Assembly (NCBI RefSeq): GCF_041346925.1
Contig: NZ_CP166840.1
Location: 1,798,001 to 1,862,000, forward strand
DNA from: Agaribacterium sp. ZY112
Lineage (GTDB): Bacteria > Pseudomonadota > Gammaproteobacteria > Pseudomonadales > Cellvibrionaceae
Reading direction: 5' to 3'
DNA: 64,000 bases
Below the pieces are notes generated by a model, which was not told the origin of the DNA, made no database searches, and worked only from the letters and a program-made list of their open reading frames with translations. The translations under genes and the position numbers were made by a program. This document shows, piece by piece, positions 46,644 through 57,501 of this stretch (position 1 is its first letter; every line of letters starts with the position of its first letter).

Positions 46644-48073
46644 CTCTGAATACAACATTTCAGGTGCCGGAAATGCGCCGCGTAAAACAAATTCACTTTA
46701 TCGGTATTGGCGGCGCAGGTATGTGTGGTATTGCCGAGGTGCTATTAAATCAAGGTTATCAAGTGTCAGGTTCTGACGCTAAGGTTTCAAGCACAACCTT
46801 GCGTCTTGAGGGTTTTGGGGCCCGTATTTTTATTGGCCATAAAGCCGAGCATATTGAGGGCGCCAGTGTGGTTGTGCGGTCAACTGCAATCGATGCGCAT
46901 AACCCAGAGTTACAAGCGGCTTTAGGGCAACGTATTCCTGTCATTCGTCGAGCAGAAATGTTGGCTGAATTAATGCGCTATCGCCATGGTATTGCTGTTG
47001 CCGGTACACACGGTAAAACCACTACGACCAGTTTAACGGCGTCGATACTAGCTGAGGCTAAGCTAGATCCAACTTTTGTCATTGGTGGTTTATTAAATTC
47101 TGCAGGTACTAATGCACGTTTAGGTGAAAGCCGATATTTGGTGGCCGAAGCAGATGAAAGTGATGCATCGTTTTTACACCTTCAGCCTATGGTCAGTATT
47201 GTTACCAATATTGATGCAGATCATTTAGAAACCTACGAAGGTAGCTTTGAAAAGCTTAAAGACACCTTTGTTGAGTTTTTACATAATTTGCCATTTTATG
47301 GCTTGGCGGTTGTGTGTGGTGATGATCAAACTGTACAAGAGTTATTGCCACGTATTGGTCGACAAGTTCTGACTTACGGTTTTAATGAAGGTAATGATTA
47401 CCGCTGTGTTGACGTGGAGCAAAGCGGCAAAGTTTTACGCTTTAAGGTTCAGCGAAGTGGTCATGAGCAGGATTTATCTATTGAACTACCAATGCCGGGT
47501 TTACACAACGCGCTTAATGCGACCGCTGCTATTGCCGTCGCTACCGATGAAGGTGTAAGTGATGAAGCAATACAGCGCGGTTTAGTAGGATTTCAAGGTG
47601 TTGGCCGTCGTTTTCAGGTTTACGATGATATTAACTTGAGCGAAGGTTCGGCGATGTTAGTGGATGACTATGGTCACCACCCAACAGAAGTACTCGCCAC
47701 TATTAATGGTGTACGTCAGGGATGGCCTGAGCGTCGTTTAGTTATGGTCTTTCAGCCTCATCGTTATACGCGAACTCGCGATTTATTCGAAGATTTCTCT
47801 GACGTTTTATCTCGTGTTGATGTTTTGATCCTGCTTGATGTTTACGCAGCAGGAGAGCAAGTCATTGTAGGTGCTGATAGTCGAAGTTTAGCTAGAAGTA
47901 TTCGGAACCGCGGAGCTGTCGACCCTGTATTTGCTGAGAAAGTTGAAGATGTGCCTCAGCTTTTGAGTCAGTTAATAAAGCCTGATGATATTGTCATTAC
48001 TCAAGGCGCGGGTAACGTGACCACATTGGCAGCATCATTAGCAAAGCAAGTGTTTGGAGAAGTAGCCAAATGA
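46640..48073 (+). CDS. murC: UDP-MurNAc-L-alanine ligase
   Basis: 477 residues from the ATG at 46640, which shares ATGA with the murG stop; a TTG at 46634 is less likely. It adds L-Ala to UDP-MurNAc. Loops [15 protein letters not shown] and [13 protein letters not shown] identify the family. It overlaps ddl by 4 nt. murB, which follows murC in some bacteria, is absent here. Confidence 0.97.
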   Translation: MTLNTTFQVPEMRRVKQIHFIGIGGAGMCGIAEVLLNQGYQVSGSDAKVSSTTLRLEGFGARIFIGHKAEHIEGASVVVRSTAIDAHNPELQAALGQRIPVIRRAEMLAELMRYRHGIAVAGTHGKTTTTSLTASILAEAKLDPTFVIGGLLNSAGTNARLGESRYLVAEADESDASFLHLQPMVSIVTNIDADHLETYEGSFEKLKDTFVEFLHNLPFYGLAVVCGDDQTVQELLPRIGRQVLTYGFNEGNDYRCVDVEQSGKVLRFKVQRSGHEQDLSIELPMPGLHNALNATAAIAVATDEGVSDEAIQRGLVGFQGVGRRFQVYDDINLSEGSAMLVDDYGHHPTEVLATINGVRQGWPERRLVMVFQPHRYTRTRDLFEDFSDVLSRVDVLILLDVYAAGEQVIVGADSRSLARSIRNRGAVDPVFAEKVEDVPQLLSQLIKPDDIVITQGAGNVTTLAASLAKQVFGEVAK

Positions 48074-49020
48074 TTAGTGAGCTTAATTATCACAAGACTT
48101 ATCAGGGAGACCCAAGCGTATTTGGTCGCGTAGCGGTGTTGATGGGTGGTAATTCTGCTGAGCGCAGTGTGTCATTACAAAGTGGAGCGGCTGTTTTATC
48201 TGCCTTGCAAGCCAGTGGCGTAGATGCTTTTGGTGTTGATGTTAATAAAGACGTATGCGAGCAGTTAAATAAGGCTGAATTTGATTGTGCTTTTATTGCT
48301 CTACACGGAATAGGTGGTGAAGATGGCAAGGTTCAAGCCTTATTAGATTTGATGGCTAAACCTTATACGGGTAGTGATCACGCTGCATCCGCACTTGCTA
48401 TGAATAAATTGCATACCAAGCAGGTTTGGCAGAGCTGGGGTTTACCTACGCCGCCTTACGTTACTTTAGAGGGGAAGCAAAGTTTAGAAACTGTACTAGA
48501 TACTTTGGGCCATGTTTTTGTTAAACCTGTGCACGAAGGTTCTAGTTATGGAGTGAGTCCTGCTCGTAGCTTAGAGGAGCTTCAAGCAGCTGCAGATCTG
48601 GCCCATAAATATGACTCTCTAGTTATTGCAGAAAAATTAATTCACGGTGAAGAGTATAGCGTTAGTGTGCTGGGTAATACCGTGCTGCCTCCTGTTCAAA
48701 TTCAGTTTAAAAGCGATTTTTACGACTTTAATGCCAAATATCAGTCGGATGCGACTGAATATTTATGTCCAGCGCCTTTATCTCAAGATGATGAATCAAT
48801 TCTAAAAGCACTGGCTGCACGTGCTTTTAGTACTGTGGGCTGTCGTGGTTGGGGGCGTGTGGATTTTATGCGTAATTCAAGTGGTGAATTCTTTTTGTTG
48901 GAAGTTAATACAGTACCAGGTATGACCAGCCATAGTTTGGTGCCAATGGCTGCACAAGCTGCGGGCATTAGCTTTAATGAGCTGGTATTAGAGATTTTAG
49001 CGATGGCAGTCAATGGCTAG
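48070..49020 (+). CDS. ddl: D-alanine-D-alanine ligase
   Basis: 316 residues, an ATP-grasp enzyme. [21 protein letters not shown] opens the domain (N-terminal ATP-binding signature). EGSSYGVS holds the Tyr typical of D-Ala-D-Ala rather than D-Ala-D-Lac ligases, and [17 protein letters not shown] closes the metal site. It overlaps murC by 4 nt and ftsQ by 8 nt. Of the two common forms it is DdlB-like by position. Confidence 0.97.
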   Translation: MISELNYHKTYQGDPSVFGRVAVLMGGNSAERSVSLQSGAAVLSALQASGVDAFGVDVNKDVCEQLNKAEFDCAFIALHGIGGEDGKVQALLDLMAKPYTGSDHAASALAMNKLHTKQVWQSWGLPTPPYVTLEGKQSLETVLDTLGHVFVKPVHEGSSYGVSPARSLEELQAAADLAHKYDSLVIAEKLIHGEEYSVSVLGNTVLPPVQIQFKSDFYDFNAKYQSDATEYLCPAPLSQDDESILKALAARAFSTVGCRGWGRVDFMRNSSGEFFLLEVNTVPGMTSHSLVPMAAQAAGISFNELVLEILAMAVNG

Positions 49021-49825
49021 ACGAGCAGCTAAAAAACAAGCTCTAGCAAAGCGAGTTCGCCCCAGTCAAGAACCTAGGCGCAAGCTCGGGCGTTACATCG
49101 TCTTGGTGTTTGCACTGGTAGCTGTGACTGTGTTTTTAAAACCATTTCAGTTTCTACAAACTGTGAATGTGAGCTTGCCTAGTGTGAGCTTTGATGACGA
49201 AGTTGAGATTAGTAATGTCGTTATTGAAGGGGAGCTTCGTTATAGCAATCGCCAAGAATTACAGGCCCTTATTAAAGCATTCTTGGAAGATGATTTTGTG
49301 CGTTTAAATTTGAATGAGATGCGAGCTGAGCTTGAAGCGGAGCCTTGGTTGAAAACAGTTCGACTTGCTCGCAAGTGGCCCTCAACATTGAAGGTTGAAA
49401 TTGAAGAGCAGCAACCAATTGCTCGCTGGGGTGATGAGGGTTTTGTTAATCGCTATGGTGAATTGGTATTGTTAGATGAGCTATCAGCATTGTCTGAGCT
49501 TCCTTTGTTGGAAGGGGAGTCTAGTGAGGCTTATGAAATTGCGCGTAGTTATTTGCTTATGTCGCAATTATTAAATGAAGCGGGTTTGTATATAAACGAA
49601 TTAAGAGTAAGTGCTCAAGGAGCTCGCTATATCGAGTTTGATTCAGGTTTTTCACTGCTATTAGGTGAGTACCAATTTAAAGAGCGTTTGGAAAAGTTTT
49701 TATTTTTATATAAAGAGCAGCTGGCTCAACATCAGCAACGTTTGTTATCTGTCGATTTGCGTTATGACAATGGCGTTGCAGTGCAGTGGCAAGATGAGTC
49801 AGTAACGGAAATTGCTAGTAGGTAA
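49013..49825 (+). CDS. ftsQ: Cell division protein FtsQ
   Basis: 270 residues: basic cytoplasmic tail, one membrane helix (about 27-45, YIVLVFALVAVTVFL), POTRA domain (about 65-135; VEISNVVIEGELRY) and a C-terminal beta domain. It links FtsBL to FtsA and FtsZ at the division site. It overlaps ddl by 8 nt and precedes ftsA by 3 nt. Confidence 0.95.
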   Translation: MARRAAKKQALAKRVRPSQEPRRKLGRYIVLVFALVAVTVFLKPFQFLQTVNVSLPSVSFDDEVEISNVVIEGELRYSNRQELQALIKAFLEDDFVRLNLNEMRAELEAEPWLKTVRLARKWPSTLKVEIEEQQPIARWGDEGFVNRYGELVLLDELSALSELPLLEGESSEAYEIARSYLLMSQLLNEAGLYINELRVSAQGARYIEFDSGFSLLLGEYQFKERLEKFLFLYKEQLAQHQQRLLSVDLRYDNGVAVQWQDESVTEIASR

Positions 49826-49828
49826 ATT

Positions 49829-51055
49829 ATGGCCAGTTCGGAACAAGGTAAAATGATCGTCGGGCTCGACATCGGTACATCCAAGGTGGTTGCACTGGTG
49901 GGCGAAATAAACGCCGAGAGTGAACTGTCTATTGTTGGCATCGGTTCACATAAGAGTGTTGGCCTGAAAAAGGGCGTTGTAGTTAATATCGAATCAACTG
50001 TGCAAAGTATCCAGCGTGCGGTAGAAGAAGCTGAATTAATGGCTGGTTGTCAGATTCATTCTGTTTTTGCTGGCATCGCTGGTAATCATATTCGCAGTTT
50101 AAATTCTCACGGTATCGTTGCGATAAAGGATAAAGAAGTTTATCAAACGGATATTGAGCGAGTTCTAGATGCCGCACAAGCTGTTGCTATTCCTGCCGAT
50201 CAGAAAATCCTGCACGTGCTACCGCAAGAATACATTATTGATGAACAAGAAGGTGTGAAAGAGCCTTTAGGTATGAGTGGTGTTCGTTTAGAGGCTAAGG
50301 TGCACTTGGTAACTGGCGCAGCTAATGCAGCTCAAAATATTGAGAAATGTATACGACGCTGCGGTTTAGAAGTCGAAGATATTATTTTAGAGCAGTTGGC
50401 ATCTAGCCACTCTATCTTAACCGATGATGAAAAAGAGCTGGGTGTTTGTATTGTCGACATTGGTGGTGGCACGACTGATATCGCAATATTTACAGAGGGT
50501 GCGATTAAACACACCGGTGTTATTCCAATAGCGGGTGATCAGGTAACAAATGACATTGCTATGGCATTGCGTACGCCGACCCAGCACGCCGAAGAAATTA
50601 AAATTCGTTACGCCTGTGCGCTGGCAAAACTAACGGGTGCAGATGAAACAATTAAAGTGCCAAGTGTTGGTGATAGACCTCCGCGTGATTTAAGTCGCCA
50701 AGCCTTGGCTGAAGTGGTTGAACCTCGTTATGAAGAACTGTTTTCTTTAGTTCAAGCTGAGGTTCGCCGAAGTGGTTATGAAGATTTTATTGCTGCCGGT
50801 ATTGTTTTAACGGGTGGTACAGCAAAAATGGAGGGTGTTGTTGAACTTGCTGAAGAAATTTTCCATATGCCAGTGCGCTTAGGTGCACCACAAAATGTTA
50901 ATGGTTTAAAAGATATTGTTAATAATCCTATTTATTCAACCGGTGTGGGTTTGTTGCACTTTGGTAAAGATAAAGTCGGAGAAAGTATTTCACCTCAACC
51001 TAAAGGTGAAAGCTGGTTTAGCAGTGTTAAATCTTGGTTTATTCGTAATTTTTAA
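49829..51055 (+). CDS. ftsA: Cell division actin-like protein FtsA
   Basis: 408 residues. An actin-family ATPase that tethers FtsZ to the membrane. The phosphate loop GLDIGTSKVVALVGE is near the N-terminus, with VDIGGGTTDIAIF and LTGGTAKMEG for the nucleotide site. The C-terminal amphipathic helix SSVKSWFIRNF is the membrane-targeting sequence. 41 nt before ftsZ. Confidence 0.97.
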   Translation: MASSEQGKMIVGLDIGTSKVVALVGEINAESELSIVGIGSHKSVGLKKGVVVNIESTVQSIQRAVEEAELMAGCQIHSVFAGIAGNHIRSLNSHGIVAIKDKEVYQTDIERVLDAAQAVAIPADQKILHVLPQEYIIDEQEGVKEPLGMSGVRLEAKVHLVTGAANAAQNIEKCIRRCGLEVEDIILEQLASSHSILTDDEKELGVCIVDIGGGTTDIAIFTEGAIKHTGVIPIAGDQVTNDIAMALRTPTQHAEEIKIRYACALAKLTGADETIKVPSVGDRPPRDLSRQALAEVVEPRYEELFSLVQAEVRRSGYEDFIAAGIVLTGGTAKMEGVVELAEEIFHMPVRLGAPQNVNGLKDIVNNPIYSTGVGLLHFGKDKVGESISPQPKGESWFSSVKSWFIRNF

Positions 51056-51096
51056 ATATGTTTTTAATGTCATAGTTCCAAAAAGAGGGGAATACT

Positions 51097-52287
51097 ATGT
51101 TTGAACTGGTAGACAGCGTTCCACAGAACGCAGTAATAAAAGTAATCGGTGTTGGTGGCGGTGGTGGCAATGCCGTACGTCATATGATCGAGAGTGAGGT
51201 TAATGGTGTTGAGTTTATCTGCGCTAATACGGATTCACAGGCGCTTACCGATTTAGATACTAAAGCGGTATTGCAACTCGGCCACGGTATTACTAAGGGC
51301 TTGGGTGCAGGAGCCAACCCTGAAGTGGGTCGTCAAGCCGCAATGGAAGATAGAGAGCGTATCGCTGAATCTTTACAGGGCGCAGACATGGTATTTGTCA
51401 CCGCAGGTATGGGTGGTGGCACAGGTACTGGTGGTGCACCTGTTGTTGCGGAAGTGGCAAAAGAAATGGGTATATTGACGGTTGCTGTTGTTACACGTCC
51501 TTTTCCTTTTGAAGGCCGCAAGCGTATGAAAATCGCTGAGGAAGGCATTAAACAATTAACAGACCGTGTTGATTCTTTAATTACCATTCCTAATGAAAAG
51601 CTATTAGAGGTTTTGGGAAAAAGCACAAGTTTATTGGATGCATTTAAAGCCGCCAATGATGTCCTCTTGGGCGCGGTTCAAGGTATCGCTGATTTAATCA
51701 TTCGCCCAGGTACGATCAATGTCGATTTCGCAGACGTGAGCACTGTTATGTCTGAGAAGGGTATGGCGATGATGGGCTCCGGTTGTGCAACCGGTGAAGA
51801 TCGCGCAATTGAGGCTGCTGAAGCGGCAATTCGCAGCCCTCTACTTGAGGATGTAGATCTTCAAGGTGCTCGTGGCATGCTGGTGAATATCACTTCTGGC
51901 CCAGATTTAAGTCTTGGCGAGTTCAGTGATGTGGGCGATACCATCGAGGAATTTGCTTCTAATGATGCAACTGTTGTTGTTGGTACCGTTATCGACCCTG
52001 AAATGAGTGGTGAAGTTCGTGTGACGGTTGTTGCTACAGGTCTTGGTCAGAGTGCACGTGTTGAAGAGCGTCCTGCTGAACCTCAGCAAGCCAAAGTTGT
52101 TGTTGATAACACTCGTAAAATTGATGCAGAGCCAAATTACAGCGAGCTAGATAAGCCAACTGTCATGCGTAGCTCAGCAAGTGCGGTTACTGCTGATGTG
52201 AAAACGGGCAGTGCTGCAGTGAGTGCAGTCGATAAGGATATTGAGTACCTTGATATTCCTGCCTTCTTGCGTCGTCAGGCAGACTAA
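51097..52287 (+). CDS. ftsZ: Cell division GTPase FtsZ
   Basis: 396 residues. The tubulin-like GTPase of the Z-ring. The GTP loop GGGTGTG is at residues 106-112. The globular core ends near 320, followed by a variable linker, and the conserved C-terminal peptide DIEYLDIPAFLRRQ binds FtsA and ZipA. AGAGGGGAA provides a strong ribosome site 8 nt before the ATG, fitting high expression. Last gene of the dcw cluster. Confidence 0.98.
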   Translation: MFELVDSVPQNAVIKVIGVGGGGGNAVRHMIESEVNGVEFICANTDSQALTDLDTKAVLQLGHGITKGLGAGANPEVGRQAAMEDRERIAESLQGADMVFVTAGMGGGTGTGGAPVVAEVAKEMGILTVAVVTRPFPFEGRKRMKIAEEGIKQLTDRVDSLITIPNEKLLEVLGKSTSLLDAFKAANDVLLGAVQGIADLIIRPGTINVDFADVSTVMSEKGMAMMGSGCATGEDRAIEAAEAAIRSPLLEDVDLQGARGMLVNITSGPDLSLGEFSDVGDTIEEFASNDATVVVGTVIDPEMSGEVRVTVVATGLGQSARVEERPAEPQQAKVVVDNTRKIDAEPNYSELDKPTVMRSSASAVTADVKTGSAAVSAVDKDIEYLDIPAFLRRQAD

Positions 52288-52304
52288 GTACTCGTATCGC
52301 CTAC

Positions 52305-52380
52305 GCCCTGCGGACCCCTCCTTTGCCGCAGGGCGGAACCTCATCTTTAGTGTGAGGTCAAACTGAGCACATAGATGTGC
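52305..52380 (+). terminator. Three tandem hairpins between ftsZ and lpxC
   Basis: Hairpin 1: GCCCTGCGG (52305-52313) / CCGCAGGGC (52326-52334), loop 12. Hairpin 2: ACCTCA (52338-52343) / TGAGGT (52353-52358). Hairpin 3: GCACAT / ATGTGC in 52367-52380. None is followed at once by a strong U-tract, so they may end ftsZ only partly or protect its mRNA 3' end. Confidence 0.6.
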
Positions 52381-52457
52381 CCAGTCTAAAAAAGAAAAGG
52401 AATTTGCGCGCAGGTAAGCAATCTTTGTGAAACTGTGCAGCGATGTATTGCACAAAA

Positions 52458-52487
52458 TTGAAGCAATGGCGGCCTTGATGTTAGAAT
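52458..52487 (+). promoter_or_regulatory. Possible lpxC promoter
   Basis: TTGAAG at 52458-52463, an 18-bp spacer and TAGAAT at 52482-52487, 28 bp before the lpxC start. The match is moderate. Confidence 0.35.
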
Positions 52488-52515
52488 CCGCGCCGCATTA
52501 ACGAGAGCTGGAATA

Positions 52516-53424
52516 ATGGTAAGACAACGCACACTAAAAAATGAGATTCGCGCTACAGGCGTGGGATTACACACAGGCCAAAAAGTGTTTTTAACGCTGA
52601 GACCTGCACCAGTGAATACTGGGGTTGTTTTTCGTCGTACCGATTTGAGTCCAGCCGTTGATGTACCGGCTCAGGCAACCAATGTTTTTGATACTACTTT
52701 ATCGACTAGCCTTGGTCAGGGTGAGGCTCGGGTTTCAACAGTCGAACACTTAATGTCCGCTATGGCGGGCTTAGGTATTGATAATGCCATTGTTGAGTTG
52801 AGCGCGGCAGAAGTGCCTATTATGGACGGCAGCGCCGGTCCATTTGTGTTTTTGATTCAGAGCGCTGGCATTATTGAGCAAAGTGAAGCGAAGAAGTTTA
52901 TACGTATACTCAAGCCTGTCACTGTGAAAGATGGCGATAAATATGCGACGTTTAAGCCTTATGACGGCTTTAAGGTCAATTTCACCATCGATTTTGATCA
53001 CCCCGTGTTTAAAGATCGCAAGCTTGATGCAAGCGTGGATTTTTCAACCACCTCATTTGTGAAAGAAATTAGCCGTGCTCGAACCTTTGGTTTTATGCAT
53101 GAGTTTGAATACTTGCGTTCACAGGGGCTTGTTAAAGGCGGAAGTGTTGATAACGCCATTGTTGTTGACCAGTACAAAATCCTTAATGAGGATGGTCTGC
53201 GCTATGATGATGAATTTGTTAAACACAAGATTTTAGATGCAATTGGCGACTTATACCTATTGGGTTATGGCCTAATCGGCGAATATTGCGCTTATAAAAG
53301 TGGCCATGGCTTAAATAATAAAGCCTTGCGAGCCCTGCTTGAGCAACGCGATGCTTGGGAATTTGTAAGTTTTGATGAAGAAGAGCAACTGCCCATTTCC
53401 TACCTCAAACCTCTCGCGGCTTAA
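52516..53424 (+). CDS. lpxC: UDP-3-O-acyl-GlcNAc deacetylase
   Basis: 302 residues. The zinc deacetylase of the committed step of lipid A synthesis. Zinc ligands are His78 ([12 protein letters not shown]), His237 and Asp241 ([10 protein letters not shown]). No obvious C-terminal degradation tag like that of E. coli is recognised; the end reads SYLKPLAA, which could still be a protease signal. A GAGCACA hairpin (53441-53461) follows the stop. Confidence 0.97.
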   Translation: MVRQRTLKNEIRATGVGLHTGQKVFLTLRPAPVNTGVVFRRTDLSPAVDVPAQATNVFDTTLSTSLGQGEARVSTVEHLMSAMAGLGIDNAIVELSAAEVPIMDGSAGPFVFLIQSAGIIEQSEAKKFIRILKPVTVKDGDKYATFKPYDGFKVNFTIDFDHPVFKDRKLDASVDFSTTSFVKEISRARTFGFMHEFEYLRSQGLVKGGSVDNAIVVDQYKILNEDGLRYDDEFVKHKILDAIGDLYLLGYGLIGEYCAYKSGHGLNNKALRALLEQRDAWEFVSFDEEEQLPISYLKPLAA

Positions 53425-53611
53425 GACTCCTTGTTTTGATTGAGCACAGTTATTGTGCTCATCAGATTTGGCAAATGTCGATTTTTATGACATATTCCAC
53501 GGAATGAGTAGAATGTTTCGGGTTTATGCTTAGTATTTCATGTCTACTCTATAATAAAAGAAGCGTGCAATCGCTCTTGTCTAAAGTTGTTCATAGCAGT
53601 AACGGGAATCG

Positions 53612-54541
53612 ATGAGATTAATCCTTGTCAGCAAGCGTCACGGTAGCACTCGCTGCATCAACCTAGGTGGTTGGGCTCGGGCGTTTATTGGTGTCTGCTT
53701 GGTTGGTTTTCCTGTTGGCATGGGGGTGATGGCCTACCAGCTCTTTGCTCAAAGTGGTGAGGGGCTCCTTGACTCTCAAAGCCGTGAAGCCTGGGTGGCA
53801 ACGCTAGAGTCTCAGCAAGATGAAGTTGAGTTGGCCCGGCGAGAAGCCGAAAAGCGCTTGGCTGCCCTTACCCTAAGAGTATCTCAGCTACAGGCGCGCC
53901 TAGTGAGAATTGATGCTCTAGGTGAGCGTCTGACAACGATGGCAAAACTTGATAGTGGTGAATTCGATTTTAGCCAAGCCCCAGCCTTAGGTGGTCCAGA
54001 GACAGAGTTCTCACCCAATAAGGTGGATAGCCAGACGCTTATACATACCTTAGAGCGTCTAGCTCAACAAATTGATGACAGGCAGCAGCAGCTCAATACT
54101 TTAGAGGCCTTGCTGGCTGATAAAAAACTACAAAGTGATGTCTTTCTTGCTGGTCGACCAATTAAGAAAGGTTGGATGAGCTCTCGCTACGGTCGTCGCA
54201 CGGACCCCTTTACCGGTGGTGCTGATTGGCATCAGGGGGTCGACTTTGCAGCCAAAGAAGATTCCGATATTGTCGCTGTTGCTGCTGGAGTTGTGACGTG
54301 GTCCGCAGATCGCTATCAATATGGCAAGATGGTTGAAATCAACCATGGCAATGGTTTTGTTACTCGTTATGGGCACTGTAAAGAGCTACTTGTTAAAGCG
54401 GGTGACATTGTTAAAAAGGGGCAAAACATAGCCCTGGTGGGCTCTACCGGTCGTTCGACTGGCCCACACGTGCACTTCGAAGTGCACAAGCATGGTCGCG
54501 TCGTCGACCCAGCTTCTTATATCCATCGCGCTAGCCGATAA
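53612..54541 (+). CDS. M23 family metallopeptidase
   Basis: 309 residues: an N-terminal membrane helix (about 25-45), a coiled coil (about 60-110, LESQQDEVELARREAEKRLA) and a C-terminal LytM/M23 domain. The zinc-site histidines are in HQGVDF and HVHFEV, and both look intact, so it may be an active peptidoglycan endopeptidase, or an amidase activator like the EnvC type. A TATAAT-like -10 is at 53550-53555. It lies between lpxC and secA, as in Pseudomonas. Confidence 0.9.
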   Translation: MRLILVSKRHGSTRCINLGGWARAFIGVCLVGFPVGMGVMAYQLFAQSGEGLLDSQSREAWVATLESQQDEVELARREAEKRLAALTLRVSQLQARLVRIDALGERLTTMAKLDSGEFDFSQAPALGGPETEFSPNKVDSQTLIHTLERLAQQIDDRQQQLNTLEALLADKKLQSDVFLAGRPIKKGWMSSRYGRRTDPFTGGADWHQGVDFAAKEDSDIVAVAAGVVTWSADRYQYGKMVEINHGNGFVTRYGHCKELLVKAGDIVKKGQNIALVGSTGRSTGPHVHFEVHKHGRVVDPASYIHRASR

Positions 54542-54613
54542 GGCCAGCTCCCTCTCTTTTCTGTATACTTCGGCCTCGGTCGGAGAATTCTCTTTATTGG
54601 TTGGATAAACTGC

Positions 54614-57487
54614 ATGATAAACAAGGTATTAAAGCTGGTTTTTGGCTCTAGAAATGATAGAGAAGTCAAGCGTATTAAAAAGCTTGTCAACAAAATCAAT
54701 GCATTAGAGCCCGAATACGAAAAATTGAGTGACGATGGGCTCAAAGAGTTAACCGAGCAGTTTAAAAAACGCTATCAAGATGGTGAAAGTCTTGATTCTT
54801 TAATTCCAGAAGCCTTTGCCGCCGTACGTGAAGCTTCTAAACGCGTTATGGGTATGCGTCACTTTGATGTGCAGATGATCGGTGGTGTGGTATTGCATCA
54901 GGGACGTATTTCCGAGATGCGTACCGGTGAGGGTAAAACCCTTGTGGCAACCTTGCCTGTATATTTGAATGCCTTAAGCGGCGACGGTGTGCATGTTGTT
55001 ACCGTAAATGATTATCTCGCGACACGAGATGCTAACTGGATGCGCCCACTTTACGAAGCCTTAGGCCTGTCGGTTGGCATTATCGTGTCAATGCAGCCTC
55101 AGGATGAGAAGTACGAAGCCTATCGCGCCGATATTACCTATGGCACAAACAACGAATTTGGCTTTGATTTCTTGCGGGACAACATGGCCTTACGTAAAGA
55201 AGACCGCATGCAGCGCGGTTTGAACTTTGCTGTTGTCGATGAAGTTGACTCCATTCTAATTGATGAGGCTAGAACGCCGCTTATTATTTCTGGCGCTGCG
55301 CAAGATAGCTCTGCGCTCTATCGTGTTATTAATCAGCTAGTGCCGTCATTAAAGAAAGTGGCTGACTCGGACGGTGAGCGCAATGAAAAAATCATGTTCA
55401 GCAAAATTTTGCTTGAAGGTGATGATAAGGCCTGCTCAGTACCTGCCGCTCTTAGTCGCGCGCAAGCAGAGAATAAAGACCTCGTTATTGTTGACAGCGC
55501 AGCCAAACCACCACTGTGCCGCTTGGCTGAAAAAGGCCACTTTGCTCTTGATGAAAAGGGGCGTCAGGTTGAGCTGAGCGAGGAAGGTCATGAGCTTGTT
55601 GAGAAGTGGTTAAGCAAAAACGATTTGATGGCTGAAAATGACAGCCTCTATTCAGCGGCCAATTTAAGCTTGCTTCAGCACGTACACAGTGCACTTAAGG
55701 CTCACACTTTATTCAATCGTAATGTTGAATATATTGTTCAAGAAAACCAAGTCGTGCTTATTGATGAGCACACCGGCCGTACTATGCCGGGGCGTCGCTT
55801 AAGTGAGGGCTTGCATCAGGCCATTGAGGCAAAAGAAGGTGTGCAGATTCAGGCTGAAAGCCAGACTCTAGCCTCAACCACTTTCCAAAATTACTTCCGC
55901 ATGTACAAAAAGCTGAGTGGAATGACCGGTACTGCTGATACCGAGGCGTTTGAGCTCAAGCATATTTATGGCTTAGAAGTACTTGTTATTCCTACTAACT
56001 TGCCGGTTGCTCGTAAAGATCTTAACGACCTTGTATTTATGACCTTCGAGGAAAAAATCGATGCGGTTGTGAAAGACGTTAAAGAGCTTATGGAGCAAAA
56101 GGCGCCTGTACTTGTTGGTACGGCCTCGGTTGAAAGCTCGGAGTTAATGAGTAAAAGCCTGAAAAAAGCGGGCATTAAACATGAGGTTCTAAACGCTAAG
56201 CATCACGGTCGTGAGGCCGATATCATTGCTGAGGCTGGACGCCCTGGTGCTGTTACCATTGCCACTAATATGGCTGGCCGTGGTACCGATATTAAGCTTG
56301 GTGGCAACTTAGATGTGGAGCTAAAACAGCTTGGTGAAGACGCTACAGAAGCTCAAAAAGAAGCGGTAAAAGCCGATTGGCAAAAGCGTCACGACATTGT
56401 TCTAGAGGCCGGTGGTTTACATATTATTGGTACCGAACGCCATGAAAGCCGTCGTATTGATAATCAGCTGCGAGGTCGTGCTGGTCGTCAGGGTGACCCT
56501 GGTTTGAGCCGTTTTTATCTGTCCCTTGAAGATAACTTGATGCGTATTTTTGCCTCGGATCGTATGCGCGGCTTTATGCAGGCCTTGGGCATGGAAAAAG
56601 GTGAGGCCATTGAGCACCGTATGGTGACCAACGCCATTGAAAAAGCTCAGCGTAAGGTAGAGGCACGCAACTTCGATTACCGTAAGCAGCTACTTGAATA
56701 CGACGATGTTTCTAATGATCAGCGTACGGTCATCTATTCGCAGCGTAATGACTTGCTTGAGTCTGAAGAGATCGAAGGCATTGTGGCTGGCATTCGAGAC
56801 GATGTGATTGACGGTGTCGTCAGCAGTTATATACCACCTCAGAGCCTTATCGAGCAGTGGGATGTGCCCGGCTTGGAGCAGGCCTTAGAAGTCGATTTTG
56901 GTGCAGATTTACCTGTGCAAAAGTGGCTTGATGATGACGACAAGCTCTATGAAGAAACACTGCGTACTAAGATTCACGAAGCCTTGGAAGCACGTTACCA
57001 AGAGAAGGCTGAGCGTATAGGTTCAGTAATGCGTTCGCTTGAAAAACAAATCATGTTGCAAGTGCTTGATACTTTGTGGAAAGAGCACCTGCAGAATATG
57101 GATCATCTTCGTCAGGGTATTGGCTTGCGCGCTTATGCCCAGAAGAACCCTAAGCAGGAATATAAGCGTGAAGCGTTTGAGTTATTTCAGACCTTGTTGG
57201 AGAGCTTGAAATACGATGTGGTAAAGGTACTTTATCGTGTCGAGCCAATGAGCGAAGAGCAGTTAGCTGAAATCGAGCGACGTCAGCTGGCCGAAGCCGA
57301 AGCTCAAAAACAACAGCAGCAGCTACAGCATGAGAGTAAAAATGCCCTGCAGGCTGACGAAGAAGAACTTAAAGATATGAGCGCCGAGCGTCCTTATGTG
57401 CGTGATGGTAAGAAGGTCGGGCGCAACGATCCTTGTCCTTGTGGTTCTGGTAAAAAATACAAAGCTTGCCACGGCAAGTTAGCGTAA
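54614..57487 (+). CDS. secA: Preprotein translocase ATPase SecA
   Basis: 957 residues, longer than the 901 of E. coli. Walker A MRTGEGKT is at 102-109, the DEAD-like [13 protein letters not shown] at 207-219, GRTMPGRR and [10 protein letters not shown] in the second nucleotide domain, and the C-terminal zinc tail [14 protein letters not shown] that binds SecB and ribosomes. An extra ~47 residues lie at about 255-302, between [15 protein letters not shown] and [12 protein letters not shown], at the edge of the preprotein-binding domain. No secM-like arrest gene precedes it (72-nt gap). Confidence 0.97.
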   Translation: MINKVLKLVFGSRNDREVKRIKKLVNKINALEPEYEKLSDDGLKELTEQFKKRYQDGESLDSLIPEAFAAVREASKRVMGMRHFDVQMIGGVVLHQGRISEMRTGEGKTLVATLPVYLNALSGDGVHVVTVNDYLATRDANWMRPLYEALGLSVGIIVSMQPQDEKYEAYRADITYGTNNEFGFDFLRDNMALRKEDRMQRGLNFAVVDEVDSILIDEARTPLIISGAAQDSSALYRVINQLVPSLKKVADSDGERNEKIMFSKILLEGDDKACSVPAALSRAQAENKDLVIVDSAAKPPLCRLAEKGHFALDEKGRQVELSEEGHELVEKWLSKNDLMAENDSLYSAANLSLLQHVHSALKAHTLFNRNVEYIVQENQVVLIDEHTGRTMPGRRLSEGLHQAIEAKEGVQIQAESQTLASTTFQNYFRMYKKLSGMTGTADTEAFELKHIYGLEVLVIPTNLPVARKDLNDLVFMTFEEKIDAVVKDVKELMEQKAPVLVGTASVESSELMSKSLKKAGIKHEVLNAKHHGREADIIAEAGRPGAVTIATNMAGRGTDIKLGGNLDVELKQLGEDATEAQKEAVKADWQKRHDIVLEAGGLHIIGTERHESRRIDNQLRGRAGRQGDPGLSRFYLSLEDNLMRIFASDRMRGFMQALGMEKGEAIEHRMVTNAIEKAQRKVEARNFDYRKQLLEYDDVSNDQRTVIYSQRNDLLESEEIEGIVAGIRDDVIDGVVSSYIPPQSLIEQWDVPGLEQALEVDFGADLPVQKWLDDDDKLYEETLRTKIHEALEARYQEKAERIGSVMRSLEKQIMLQVLDTLWKEHLQNMDHLRQGIGLRAYAQKNPKQEYKREAFELFQTLLESLKYDVVKVLYRVEPMSEEQLAEIERRQLAEAEAQKQQQQLQHESKNALQADEEELKDMSAERPYVRDGKKVGRNDPCPCGSGKKYKACHGKLA

Positions 57488-57501
57488 CAGGGGCTGGATT
57501 T

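Noticed and set aside
54542..54613. Possible secM-like arrest peptide before secA
   Set aside because: The 72-nt gap is too short for a secreted arrest peptide and has no suitable reading frame.
57466..57501. TTG start for argJ overlapping secA
   Set aside because: The ATG at 57502 has a good AGGGG ribosome site and gives the normal family N-terminus.
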